A stretch of 40,500 nt of DNA from Streptomyces ochraceiscleroticus. GTDB lineage: Bacteria > Actinomycetota > Actinomycetes > Streptomycetales > Streptomycetaceae. Below, in pieces: positions 6,606 to 14,411 of this stretch. Below the pieces are notes generated by a model. The model was not told the origin of the DNA and did not search any database. It saw only the letters and a list, made by a program, of their open reading frames with translations. Position numbers and translations under genes: made by a program. The DNA lies in assembly GCF_000720485.1 (NCBI RefSeq), contig NZ_JOAX01000047.1:1-40500 (forward strand), written 5' to 3'. Position 1 is the first letter of the stretch, and each line of letters opens with the position of its first letter.

Positions 6606-8027
6606 ATGGCAGGCGTGGTGGAACAACGCTCGATCGACGTCGTACCGGACTCCGAACGGCACGGCACGGCCTTCAGCCAGTTCACGCTCTGGCTGGGCGC
6701 CAACCTCCAGATCACCGCGGTGGTCACCGGAGCGCTGGCCGTCGTGTTCGGCGCGAACGCCTTCTGGTCGCTGATCGGGCTGCTGCTCGGCAACCTGCTG
6801 GGCGGCGCGGTGATGGCCCTGCACTCGGCGCAGGGGCCGCGGCTCGGCCTGCCGCAGATGATCTCCTCGCGGGCCCAGTTCGGGGTGCGCGGCGCGGTCG
6901 TGCCGCTGGCCCTGGTCATCATCATGTACATCGGCTTCTTCGCCAGCGGCACCGTGCTCGCCGGGCAGGCGGTCGGCCATCTGACCCACCTCGGGGACAC
7001 CACCGGGATCATCGCCTTCGGCGCGATCACCGCCTTCGCCGCGGCCGTCGGCTACCGCCTGATCCACGCGCTCGGCCGGATCGCCGGGCTGGTGTGCGCG
7101 GTGGCCTTCGTCTACCTCGGCGTGCGCCTGCTGGAGCGGACCGACCTGGCCCTCCTGCTGCACGACCGCGCCTTCGACTTCCCGGTCTTCCTGCTGGCCG
7201 TCTCGCTCTCCGCGTCCTGGCAGCTCGCCTTCGGCCCGTACGTCGCGGACTACTCCCGCTACCTCCCGCGGCACACCTCGGCCCGTGCGACCTTCTGGTG
7301 GACGCTCTCCGGCTCGGTGCTCGGCTCGCAGTGGTCGATGACCTTCGGCGCGCTGGCCGCGGCCGCGGCACCCGCGGCCTTCGTCGGCCACGAGGTCTCG
7401 TACATCGTCGGACTCGGCGGCACGGGCCTGATGGCCGCAGCGCTCTACTTCGTCATCGCCCTCGGCAAGCTGACGATCAACGTCCTGAACACGTACGGCA
7501 GCTTCATGTCGATGGTGACGAGCATCAGCGGCTTCCGCGGACAGCGCACGCTCTCGCCGCGCGGCCGCAGCCTCTACTTCGCCGGGATCATGGTCGTCGG
7601 CACGGCGGTGTCCCTCCTCGGCAAGGACTCGTTCCTGACCGCCTTCAAGGACTTCCTGCTCTTCCTGCTGACGTTCTTCACGCCCTGGTCGGCGATCAAC
7701 CTGATCGACTACTACCTGATCTCCAAGGAGCGCTACGACCTGGACGCCCTGCACGACCCCAACGGCCGCTACGGCGCCTGGAACGCCAAGGCGCTGGCCG
7801 TCTACGCCATCGGCGTCCTGACCCAGCTCCCGTTCCTGGTGACCCACTTCTACACGGGTCCTCTGGTGGCCCCCTTGGGCGGCGCAGACATCTCCTGGCT
7901 GATCGGCCTGGCAGTACCGGCGTGCCTGTACTGGCTTCTCAACAGGGGCAACAGCGCCCCGTCAGGGGCGCGGGGAACTGCGCGAGCAACCACGACGGCG
8001 CCGCACGAGCCCACCGGCAGCAAGTAA
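6606..8027 (+). CDS. NCS1-type nucleobase/cytosine permease
   Basis: 473 residues with about 12 membrane helices. The opening FSQFTLWLGANLQITAVVTGAL and the loop GPRLGLPQMISSRAQFGVRG are the hallmark of the purine-cytosine permease (NCS1) family. FGPYVADYSRYLP and FTPWSAINLIDYYLI are the conserved middle and late motifs. It is predicted to bring a nucleobase, hydantoin or thiamine-like compound across the membrane by proton or sodium symport. ATG 6606 has GAGAGAGGGA 6 bases upstream. The last ~20 residues (from SAPSGARGTARA) are encoded by a copy of a widespread Streptomyces intergenic repeat, so the ancestral C-terminus probably ended near LNRGN. Confidence 0.85.
   Translation: MAGVVEQRSIDVVPDSERHGTAFSQFTLWLGANLQITAVVTGALAVVFGANAFWSLIGLLLGNLLGGAVMALHSAQGPRLGLPQMISSRAQFGVRGAVVPLALVIIMYIGFFASGTVLAGQAVGHLTHLGDTTGIIAFGAITAFAAAVGYRLIHALGRIAGLVCAVAFVYLGVRLLERTDLALLLHDRAFDFPVFLLAVSLSASWQLAFGPYVADYSRYLPRHTSARATFWWTLSGSVLGSQWSMTFGALAAAAAPAAFVGHEVSYIVGLGGTGLMAAALYFVIALGKLTINVLNTYGSFMSMVTSISGFRGQRTLSPRGRSLYFAGIMVVGTAVSLLGKDSFLTAFKDFLLFLLTFFTPWSAINLIDYYLISKERYDLDALHDPNGRYGAWNAKALAVYAIGVLTQLPFLVTHFYTGPLVAPLGGADISWLIGLAVPACLYWLLNRGNSAPSGARGTARATTTAPHEPTGSK
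7954..8006 (+). repeat. Copy of a widespread Streptomyces GC-rich repeat inside the permease 3' end
   Basis: GCGCCCCgtcaGGGGCGC (7954-7971) begins the unit, followed by GGGGAACTGCGCGAGC and then AACCACGACGGCGCCGCAC. I recognise this as the GCGCCCCGT.AGGGGCGCGGGGAACTGCGCGA element scattered near gene ends in many Streptomyces genomes (from memory). Here it lies in frame within the coding region. Confidence 0.6.
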
Positions 8028-8032
8028 AACGG

Positions 8033-8093
8033 CGCGGGGACCGCCGCACCCCGGCGCGCAAGCGCCAGGGGCGGGACGACGGCGGTCCCCGCG
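8033..8093. terminator. Terminator-like hairpin after the NCS1 permease
   Basis: CGCGGGGACCGCCG (8033-8046) and CGGCGGTCCCCGCG (8080-8093) are perfect 14-bp arms starting 6 bases after the permease stop. The 33-base loop contains a smaller GCGC-rich hairpin. Confidence 0.65.
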
Positions 8094-8094
8094 A

Positions 8095-8132
8095 AGGACG
8101 CGGACCGGGTCAGGGCCGGTCGGACGCGTCCT
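8095..8132. terminator. Second hairpin in the convergent gap before cystathionine beta-synthase
   Basis: Nested arms AGGACGCG (8095-8102) with CGCGTCCT (8125-8132), and GACCGG (8103-8108) with CCGGTC (8116-8121). The remaining bases up to 8310 hold no gene I can support. The pair of hairpins separates the permease from the convergent cbs gene. Confidence 0.5.
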
Positions 8133-8310
8133 GGCGACCTGGAGTCCGGGAGCCGCTCCGAAGTCCTTGTCGCCGCACTGATTAATCTGCCCGACCAGTG
8201 TTAAGTCCGTGCTGCGTCCGCGTGACGCATACGTACACCTTGCGTCGACCGCCCTTTTCCTCACGGCCACCTGACGCGCAGTCGGCTCACGAACCCCACC
8301 TGACCTGGAG

Positions 8311-9693
8311 CTACTTCGCTCCGTGGGCCAGGAAGGCCAGCAGGTCCTGCCGGCTGACGACCCCGGTCGGCTTGCCCTCCACGAGGACGATCGCCGCGTC
8401 CGCCCGCTCCAGTACGGCCATCAGGTCGGCGACCGGCTCACCGGCACCGACCTGCGGCAGCGGCGCGGACATGTGCTTCTCCAGCGGGTCGGAGAGCGAG
8501 GCGGTCTGGGTGAACAGCGCGTCCAGCAGCTCGCGTTCCACCACCGAGCCGATGACCTCGGCGGCCATCACGTCCGGGTGCCCGGCGCCCGGCTTCACGA
8601 TCGGCATCTGGGAGACGCCGTACTCGCGCAGCACCTCGATGGCCTCGCCGACGGTCTCCTCCGGGTGCATGTGCACCAGTTCGGGGATGCCGCCGTGCTT
8701 GTTGTGCATGACGTCGGCGACCCGGTCGGTGTCCCCGGTCTCCAGGAAGCCGTAGTCGTTCATCCAGTCGTCGTTGAAGATCTTCGAGAGGTAGCCGCGG
8801 CCGCTGTCCGGCAGCAGGACCACCACCACATCGTCCTCGCCGAGCCCCTCGGCGGCCTTCAGCGCGCCCACCACGGCCATCCCGCAGGAGCCGCCGACCA
8901 GCAGGCCCTCCTCCTTGGCCAGCCGCCGGGTCATCTGGAAGGCGTCCTTGTCGGAGACCGCGATGATCTCGTCGGCGACGGTGCTGTCGTAGGCCGTGGG
9001 CCAGAAGTCCTCGCCGACGCCCTCGATCAGATACGGGCGTCCGGAGCCGCCGCTGTACACCGAGCCCTCCGGGTCGGCGCCGATGACCTTGACCTTGCCG
9101 TCACTGACGTCCTTCAAGTACCGCCCGGTCCCGCTGATGGTGCCGCCGGTGCCCACGCCCGCCACGAAATGCGTGATTCGGCCGTCGGTCTGCTCCCACA
9201 GTTCGGGCCCCGTGGACTCGTAGTGCGACCGCGGGTTGTCCGGATTGCTGTACTGGTCCGGCTTCCAGGCGCCGGGCGTCTCGCGTACCAGCCGGTCGGA
9301 GACGTTGTAGTACGAATTGGGGTGGTCGGGGTCGACGGCCGTGGGGCAGACCACGACCTCGGCGCCATAGGCCCGGAGAACGTTGATCTTGTCCGTCGAC
9401 ACCTTGTCGGGGCAGACGAAGATGCACTTGTAGCCCTTCTGCTGGGCCACGATCGCCAGGCCGACGCCGGTGTTCCCCGAGGTCGGCTCCACGATCGTGC
9501 CGCCCGGCTGCAGCGCGCCGGACCGCTCGGCGGCCTCGATCATGCGCACCGCGATCCGGTCCTTCACCGACCCGCCCGGGTTGAAGTACTCGACCTTGGC
9601 CAGGACGGTGGCCCGGATTCCCTCGGTCACATTTTTGAGCCGCACGAGCGGGGTGTTGCCGACCAGCTCAATCATGGATTCATAAACCTGCAC
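8311..9693 (-). CDS. cbs: Cystathionine beta-synthase with C-terminal CBS pair
   Basis: 460 residues. The PLP catalytic domain (about 1-310) has VGNTPLVRL, NPGGSVKDR with the PLP lysine K44, the PTSGNTG loop at 70-76 and the phosphate-binding GTGGTISGTG. A CBS-domain pair follows (about 335-460: RVADVMHNKHGG..VHMHPEETVGEAIEVL and later KPTGVVSRQDLLAFL). It condenses serine with homocysteine to give cystathionine in reverse transsulfuration; the CBS pair probably binds an adenosyl ligand. I chose GTG 9693 (MQVYESMIELVGNT) because homologues start there and GGAGACC lies upstream; the frame stays open further but encodes an unrelated Arg-rich stretch. The heme-binding N-terminal extension of animal enzymes is absent. 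Confidence 0.92.
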   Translation of the reverse strand: MQVYESMIELVGNTPLVRLKNVTEGIRATVLAKVEYFNPGGSVKDRIAVRMIEAAERSGALQPGGTIVEPTSGNTGVGLAIVAQQKGYKCIFVCPDKVSTDKINVLRAYGAEVVVCPTAVDPDHPNSYYNVSDRLVRETPGAWKPDQYSNPDNPRSHYESTGPELWEQTDGRITHFVAGVGTGGTISGTGRYLKDVSDGKVKVIGADPEGSVYSGGSGRPYLIEGVGEDFWPTAYDSTVADEIIAVSDKDAFQMTRRLAKEEGLLVGGSCGMAVVGALKAAEGLGEDDVVVVLLPDSGRGYLSKIFNDDWMNDYGFLETGDTDRVADVMHNKHGGIPELVHMHPEETVGEAIEVLREYGVSQMPIVKPGAGHPDVMAAEVIGSVVERELLDALFTQTASLSDPLEKHMSAPLPQVGAGEPVADLMAVLERADAAIVLVEGKPTGVVSRQDLLAFLAHGAK

Positions 9694-9895
9694 GGTGGTC
9701 TCCGCGGTAGGGGGCGCGCTGTCCTGCGCCCGTCCGGCCAGCCTATTGCGCTCACCCCCACAGGGCAGGCGCGTTGCGGCGAAGGCCCTGCGGGGCAAGA
9801 CGTTCTTGACACGAGTTTCGCGAGTCCGCGGGGCGCGCGCCGGGATTCACTCCCTTCGCACGCCCCGTGTACGCACTGCGGGAGGTGCCCGGCCG

Positions 9896-10921
9896 ATGCC
9901 GATGACCATGTCCAGGGCGAGGGTGGCACGCCGGATCGCCACGGCCGCGGCGGTCGGCAGCGGAGGGGTCGGGCTGCTCGGCGTCGCCGCGGTCGGCCTG
10001 CTCCTGACCGAGGTGCGGCTCGCCCGCCGTACGGTCGGCGGTGCCACCGAGCTGCCGCCGCCCGCCGACGGCCGCTACGGCGCCGCCCTCTGGTACCGCA
10101 CCGACCGGCCCGCGCTGCGGCTCGGCTTCCTCGGCGACTCCACGGCGGCCGGGCAGGGCGTCACGCGGGCGCGCCAGACGCCCGGGGCGCTGCTGGCCTC
10201 CGGCCTTGCCGCGGTCGCCGAGCGCCCGGTCGACCTGCGCAATGTCGCGCTGCCCGGCGCCCAGTCCGACGACCTGGAGCGCCAGGTGACGCTGCTGCTG
10301 GCGGACGGCCCGGCGCCGGACGTCTGCGTCATCATGATCGGCGCGAACGACGTCACGCACCGGATGCCGTTCGCCACCTCCGTCCGCATGCTGTCGGAGG
10401 CGGTGGCCCGGCTGCGTGAAGCGGGGTCCGAGGTGGTGGTGGGCACCTGCCCCGACCTCGGCACGATCGAACCGGTGTACCAGCCGCTGCGCTGGGTGGC
10501 CCGGCGGCTGAGCCGGCAGCTCGCGGCGGCGCAGACCATCGGGGTGGTGGAGCACGGCGGGCGGACGGTGTCGCTGGGCGACCTGCTCGGCCCGGAGTTC
10601 GAGGCGAACCCTCGGGAGCTGTTCAGTTCGGACAATTACCACCCCTCGGCCGAGGGGTACGCGACCGCGGCGATGGCCGTACTGCCCACGCTGTGCGCGG
10701 CGCTCGGCCTGTGGCCCGAGGACGAGGAGCGCCCGGAGCCGGCGCGGCGCGAGGGCTTCCTGCCGGTCGAGGAGGCGGCGGCGCAGGCGGCGTCCGAGGG
10801 CGGCACCGAGGTCGCGGGCAGCCGGGCACCGTGGGCGCTGCTCAAGCACCGCAGGCGGCAGCGGATCGCGGTACAGGAGGCCGAGGAGCCGACGGCGGAG
10901 GCCGAGGAGCGGGCGCCGTAG
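9896..10921 (+). CDS. SGNH/GDSL hydrolase, membrane-anchored
   Basis: 341 residues. A basic start and the hydrophobic segment at 16-38 (ATAAAVGSGGVGLLGVAAVGLLL) form an uncleaved signal anchor. The SGNH fold follows, with block I GDSTAAGQG (S82), GAND (N151) and block V DNYHPS (D246, H249), so the catalytic set is complete. The last ~80 residues are acidic, Ala/Glu-rich and probably disordered. It is likely an esterase or lipase facing the cell surface; the substrate is unknown. ATG 9896 is preceded by GGGAGGTG at 9 bases. It is divergent from cbs across a ~200-base gap and followed by a strong hairpin. Confidence 0.85.
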   Translation: MPMTMSRARVARRIATAAAVGSGGVGLLGVAAVGLLLTEVRLARRTVGGATELPPPADGRYGAALWYRTDRPALRLGFLGDSTAAGQGVTRARQTPGALLASGLAAVAERPVDLRNVALPGAQSDDLERQVTLLLADGPAPDVCVIMIGANDVTHRMPFATSVRMLSEAVARLREAGSEVVVGTCPDLGTIEPVYQPLRWVARRLSRQLAAAQTIGVVEHGGRTVSLGDLLGPEFEANPRELFSSDNYHPSAEGYATAAMAVLPTLCAALGLWPEDEERPEPARREGFLPVEEAAAQAASEGGTEVAGSRAPWALLKHRRRQRIAVQEAEEPTAEAEERAP

Positions 10922-10926
10922 CGGGC

Positions 10927-10962
10927 CGGGCGGGTGCCGCCCCCTTGCGCGGCACCCGCCCG
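10927..10962 (+). terminator. Hairpin terminator after SGNH hydrolase
   Basis: CGGGCGGGTGCCGC (10927-10940) and GCGGCACCCGCCCG (10949-10962) form a perfect 14-bp stem with an 8-base loop, 5 bases after the stop codon. Confidence 0.75.
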
Positions 10963-11157
10963 ATGGGTGAGCATCCGCTCAGTACGGAGGTAAGCAGCCG
11001 CTTAGAAAAGAGGTCCGCATCACAGCGCAGGGACCGTGACCTTCGCTGTACGTGCAGGTAGCTTCCCTCTGTGTCCTGAGCCGCCCACCCGTCGCCCGAC
11101 CACCGCCCCTCAACGAGGCGCTCCGCGCCACCCCTTCTCATCATCTGGAGCCGTGTG

Positions 11158-12378
11158 ATGCCCGAAGCCGTGATCGTCTCTGCCGCCCGCTCCCCGATCG
11201 GCCGCGCCTTCAAGGGCTCGCTGAAAGACCTGCGCCCGGACGACCTGACCGCCGAGATCATCAAGGCCGCGCTGGCCAAGGTCCCCGAGCTGGACCCGAC
11301 GGACATCGACGACCTGATGCTCGGCTGCGGCCTGCCCGGCGGCGAGCAGGGCAACAACCTGGGCCGCATCGTGGCCGTGCAGATGGGGATGGACCACCTC
11401 CCCGGCTGCACGATCACCCGGTACTGCTCCTCGTCGCTGCAGACCTCGCGGATGGCGCTGCACGCCATCAAGGCGGGCGAGGGCGACGTCTTCATCTCGG
11501 CCGGTGTGGAGACCGTCTCCCGCTTCGCCAAGGGCAACTCCGACAGCCTGCCCGACACCCGCAACCCGCTCTTCGCGGAGGCCGAGGCCCGCACCGAGGC
11601 GGTCGCACAGACCGAGGGCTCGACCTGGCACGATCCGCGCGAGGACGGCCTGGTCCCCGACCCGTACATCGCGATGGGCCAGACCGCGGAGAACCTCGCG
11701 CGCCTCAAGGGCATCACCCGCCAGGACATGGACGAGTTCGGCGTGCGGTCCCAGAACCTCGCCGAGCAGGCCATCAAGAACGGCTTCTGGGAGCGGGAGA
11801 TCACCCCGGTCACCCTCCCCGACGGCACGGTCGTCTCCAAGGACGACGGCCCGCGCGCGGGCGTCACCCTGGAGGGCGTGCAGGGCCTCAAGCCCGTCTT
11901 CCGCCCCGACGGCCTGGTCACCGCGGGCAACTGCTGCCCGCTCAACGACGGTGCGGCCGCGCTCGTGATCATGTCCGACACCAAGGCGCGCGAGCTGGGC
12001 CTGACCCCGCTGGCCCGGATCGTCTCCACCGGCGTCTCCGGCCTCTCCCCCGAGATCATGGGCCTGGGCCCGGTCGAGGCGTCGAAGCAGGCGCTGCGGC
12101 GCGCGGGCCTGTCCATCGGCGACATCGACCTGGTCGAGATCAACGAGGCGTTCGCCGCGCAGGTCATCCCGTCCGCCCGGGACCTGGGCATCGACGAGGA
12201 CAGGCTGAACGTCAACGGCGGCGCGATCGCGGTCGGCCACCCCTTCGGCATGACCGGCGCCCGCATCACCGGCACACTGATCAACTCCCTGCAGTGGCAC
12301 GACAAGCAGTTCGGCCTGGAGACCATGTGCGTCGGCGGCGGCCAGGGCATGGCGATGGTCATCGAGCGGCTGAGCTGA
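11158..12378 (+). CDS. Acetyl-CoA C-acetyltransferase (thiolase)
   Basis: 406 residues, the usual thiolase length. The nucleophilic cysteine is in RYCSSSLQT (C90), the substrate motif NEAFAAQ is near residue 325, GHPFGMTGAR contains H361, and the C-terminal catalytic cysteine is in MCVGGGQGMA (C391). The enzyme interconverts two acetyl-CoA with acetoacetyl-CoA; with longer acyl groups it would work in beta-oxidation. The VGHPFG form, in place of VGHPIG, is seen in several actinobacterial thiolases. ATG 11158 is 7 bases after TGGAG; GTG 11155 is an adjacent alternative. It appears to be a single-gene unit bounded by hairpins at 10927 and 12464. Confidence 0.92.
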   Translation: MPEAVIVSAARSPIGRAFKGSLKDLRPDDLTAEIIKAALAKVPELDPTDIDDLMLGCGLPGGEQGNNLGRIVAVQMGMDHLPGCTITRYCSSSLQTSRMALHAIKAGEGDVFISAGVETVSRFAKGNSDSLPDTRNPLFAEAEARTEAVAQTEGSTWHDPREDGLVPDPYIAMGQTAENLARLKGITRQDMDEFGVRSQNLAEQAIKNGFWEREITPVTLPDGTVVSKDDGPRAGVTLEGVQGLKPVFRPDGLVTAGNCCPLNDGAAALVIMSDTKARELGLTPLARIVSTGVSGLSPEIMGLGPVEASKQALRRAGLSIGDIDLVEINEAFAAQVIPSARDLGIDEDRLNVNGGAIAVGHPFGMTGARITGTLINSLQWHDKQFGLETMCVGGGQGMAMVIERLS

Positions 12379-12463
12379 GCCAGTTCGGGACGGTACGTAC
12401 CAACTGAGCTACGCACAGCGACGATCGGTGATCCACGTCACCACGTGACAAGATCGTTGTACC

Positions 12464-12501
12464 GGCTCCCCCAGGATTGTGACCAACACCCTGGGGGAGC
12501 C
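12464..12501 (+). terminator. Terminator after thiolase
   Basis: GGCTCCCCCAGG (12464-12475) and CCTGGGGGAGCC (12490-12501) form a perfect 12-bp stem followed by ACGTTTTCC, a short T-run. It lies 86 bases after the thiolase stop. No gene is supported between it and 12654. Confidence 0.8.
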
Positions 12502-12653
12502 ACGTTTTCCCAGGTCGGCGAGGGGCAATGGGGCCGTACCGGACCCCTGCCGCCGGTCGTCAAGAGACGTGGCGCACTGCGAACGGTCGCCGACCTCCGG
12601 CAGGCTGATGTAGGAAGTTCTCCGGGGGACATTCTGCTACCGGGAGTACGTCA

Positions 12654-13547
12654 GTGACCGCCATCGCTTATGCACTGCTGCCGACCGCGGCCATCGCCGT
12701 GGCGCTGGGCGCAGCCTCCCTGCACACCGCTCGCTCCCTGCGCCGCGAGGTCGCCGGGCTGCGGGCCGAACTCAGCACCGCCCGTGAGGACGGCGCCGCG
12801 GCCCTCGCCGCCATTCCCGCCGCCCGCCCGGCACCCGCCGCCGAGACCCCGCTGGACGACATACGTGCCGCGGTGGCCGACGCGCTGGCCGAGGAGCGGG
12901 AGCGGGAGCTCGCCGAGGCGCGCGCCTTCTGGGCCGCGCAGGAGGCCAGAGACGCCGACTCGCCCTCGTCGCTGTTGCCGGGCCACCCCGCGCCGGGCGA
13001 CGACACCGCGACCGGTGACGGCTTCGACCGCTTCTACCTGCCGCGGCAGGCCGACTTCGCCGGACTGGACCCGGACGTCCTGGGCTCCGAGCCGCTCTTC
13101 GGCATGGACGAGGTGGACCTCGAGCCGGTGGACGCCCCGACCGAGGGGGCCGTCGAGGATTACACCGAGTCCGCCGAGCTGGCCGCCGCCCGCCGGCGCC
13201 ACCCCTCGCACCCGGACTTCTCGCCCTCCCCCGCCATCGGCGACCACGAGCGCACCGTGGCGCGCCTGGAGGAGCTGGCCGAGGACCGCACGCCGCTGGC
13301 CGACGTCCGGCCGGGCCCGCTGGGCACCCTCGACGTCTACGTCTTCGCCGACGGCACGACCGTCTGCATGACGCCGGGCCACCGCGAGACGGCCGAGCGG
13401 GTCGCCGAGGCGCTCCGCGAGGGCCACACCACCGTGCTGCTCGGCGGCTCGGGCGTCGCCGGCGCGTACGCGCTGACCTTCGCCTGGGGCGAGGGCCGCG
13501 ACGACAGCGTCTACGTCCTCGCCGACCGGGTCATCGCCTCGCTCTGA
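12654..13547 (+). CDS. Membrane-anchored hypothetical protein
   Basis: 297 residues. An N-terminal hydrophobic helix (about 4-23) is followed by a charged, probably coiled-coil stretch to residue 45 (SLRREVAGLRAELSTARED), an Ala/Glu-rich acidic region with a further helix (DALAEERERELAEARAF), an acidic low-complexity part around 100-185, and a compact C-terminal domain (about 195-297) with VYVFADGTTVCMTPGHRETAERVAEAL and VLLGGSGVAGAYALTF. I do not recognise a family; similar proteins seem conserved in Streptomyces. GTG 12654 has GGGAG 7 bases upstream. A hairpin follows the stop. Confidence 0.75.
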   Translation: MTAIAYALLPTAAIAVALGAASLHTARSLRREVAGLRAELSTAREDGAAALAAIPAARPAPAAETPLDDIRAAVADALAEERERELAEARAFWAAQEARDADSPSSLLPGHPAPGDDTATGDGFDRFYLPRQADFAGLDPDVLGSEPLFGMDEVDLEPVDAPTEGAVEDYTESAELAAARRRHPSHPDFSPSPAIGDHERTVARLEELAEDRTPLADVRPGPLGTLDVYVFADGTTVCMTPGHRETAERVAEALREGHTTVLLGGSGVAGAYALTFAWGEGRDDSVYVLADRVIASL

Positions 13548-13594
13548 GGCGCAAGAACCCGACTCCGGGGCGAGAGACCTCGGGGCTTCCTTCC

Positions 13595-13621
13595 GGACCG
13601 GGCCCAGTACCCGCCCGGTCC
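13595..13621. terminator. Hairpin between convergent genes
   Basis: GGACCGGGC (13595-13603) and GCCCGGTCC (13613-13621) form a 9-bp stem with a 9-base loop, between the stop at 13547 and the convergent stop at 13630. Confidence 0.5.
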
Positions 13622-13629
13622 CGGACCGC

Positions 13630-13950
13630 TCAGCAGCGCGCGGCGGTCCTCCGTACGTCATCCACGGCCTGTGCCACATCCTCGGCACGGGCCGTTTCCG
13701 CGTCCCGCAGGGCGTACGCCAAGTCATGACCGGCCACCGCCACTTGGTCGCCGACCGCGAACATCCCGGCGTCCGGCAGCTCGCGCGGCTCCGCTCCGGG
13801 CTCCTCCAGGCGCTGCGCGCGCAGCGCGAACTCCCTGGCGAGCGCCAGTCCTTCGGCCGCGGCGCCCCGCGCGAGGGCGCTCTGCGGCAGGGCCCTGAGC
13901 CGGTCGGCGAGGGTGTCAACGGCGGACTGCAAAGGCATCACGTCAAGCAC
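13630..13950 (-). CDS. Small conserved hypothetical protein
   Basis: 106 residues, mostly helical and rich in Ala, Arg and Glu (LADRLRALPQSALARGAAAEGLALAREFALRAQRLEEP, later ARAEDVAQAVDDVRRTAA). No catalytic motif or membrane segment is seen. Codon use has the expected G/C third positions. GTG 13950 has no ribosome site, but a -10-like TAGGCT ends 6 bases before it, so the message may be leaderless; ATG 13938 is an alternative start. The gene is divergent from the DUF4287-type gene at 14049. Function unknown. Confidence 0.6.
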   Translation of the reverse strand: MLDVMPLQSAVDTLADRLRALPQSALARGAAAEGLALAREFALRAQRLEEPGAEPRELPDAGMFAVGDQVAVAGHDLAYALRDAETARAEDVAQAVDDVRRTAARC

Positions 13951-13956
13951 GCCGTG

Positions 13957-13987
13957 AGCCTATGCGCCACTCCCGGGTGGTTGCCAA
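13957..13987 (-). promoter_or_regulatory. Candidate promoter for a leaderless transcript
   Basis: On the minus strand TTGGCA (13987-13982) and TAGGCT (13962-13957) are 19 bases apart. The -10 ends 6 bases before the GTG at 13950, the geometry expected for a leaderless mRNA. The gene lacks any Shine-Dalgarno, which fits. Confidence 0.4.
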
Positions 13988-14048
13988 CGCGGGAACGCTC
14001 AGGCACGGTGTGCTGAAGGACCAGCATCGAACGCGTCCGGAGGCGCCG

Positions 14049-14276
14049 ATGTCCCAAGTCTTCTCCGAAGAGACCCACCGGAACCTGCTCTCCCGTATTC
14101 CCCACTGCACCGGCCGCGAAGTCTCCGACTGGCTTCGCACCGTCGATGAAGGCCCCGCTCTCTTCCGCTTCGAGGAGAAGGTCAGCTGGCTCCGTGGCGA
14201 GCACAACCTCGCCTACGGCCACGCCAAGGCGATCGTCCACGAGTACGACCTGCGGCGCGCGGCCCGGAAGTTCTAG
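14049..14276 (+). CDS. DUF4287-family small protein
   Basis: 75 residues: it opens MSQVFSEETHRNLLSRIPHCTG, continues with REVSDWLRTVDEGPALFRFEEKVSWLR and ends GEHNLAYGHAKAIVHEYDLRRAARKF. The pattern 'W....LG/HNLGHGYAKAIVHE.D' is what I associate with DUF4287 proteins, small helical proteins of unknown role found widely in actinobacteria. ATG 14049 has GGAGG at 14039-14043, spacing 5. It is convergent with the Bax-inhibitor gene and separated from it by a perfect palindrome. Confidence 0.8.
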   Translation: MSQVFSEETHRNLLSRIPHCTGREVSDWLRTVDEGPALFRFEEKVSWLRGEHNLAYGHAKAIVHEYDLRRAARKF

Positions 14277-14328
14277 CGGACGGTTACCGCGCCCGGTCCG
14301 GTCCCGTGACCGGACCGCGCCGGAAACC

Positions 14329-14368
14329 CGAAGGGCCCGCGGGAGGCATGCCTCCCGCGGGCCCTTCG
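14329..14368. terminator. Perfect 40-bp palindrome, bidirectional terminator
   Basis: Bases 14329-14368 are an uninterrupted palindrome centred on CATG (14347-14350), with arms CGAAGGGCCCGCGGGAGG and its complement. It lies 52 bases after the DUF4287 stop and 43 bases from the Bax-inhibitor stop, so it can terminate both convergent genes. Confidence 0.85.
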
Positions 14369-14411
14369 CCGTGTCCGCGGCGCCGGACCGGCGCCGCGGA
14401 CACGGGTCGTA

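Noticed and set aside
12380..12440. Possible tRNA-like sequence after the thiolase
   Set aside because: The short string ACTGAGCTACG recalls a tRNA D-arm but no acceptor or anticodon stem can be built around it.
12445..12657. 70-codon open frame before the hypothetical gene
   Set aside because: It spans the thiolase terminator hairpin, has no ribosome site and overlaps the next start.
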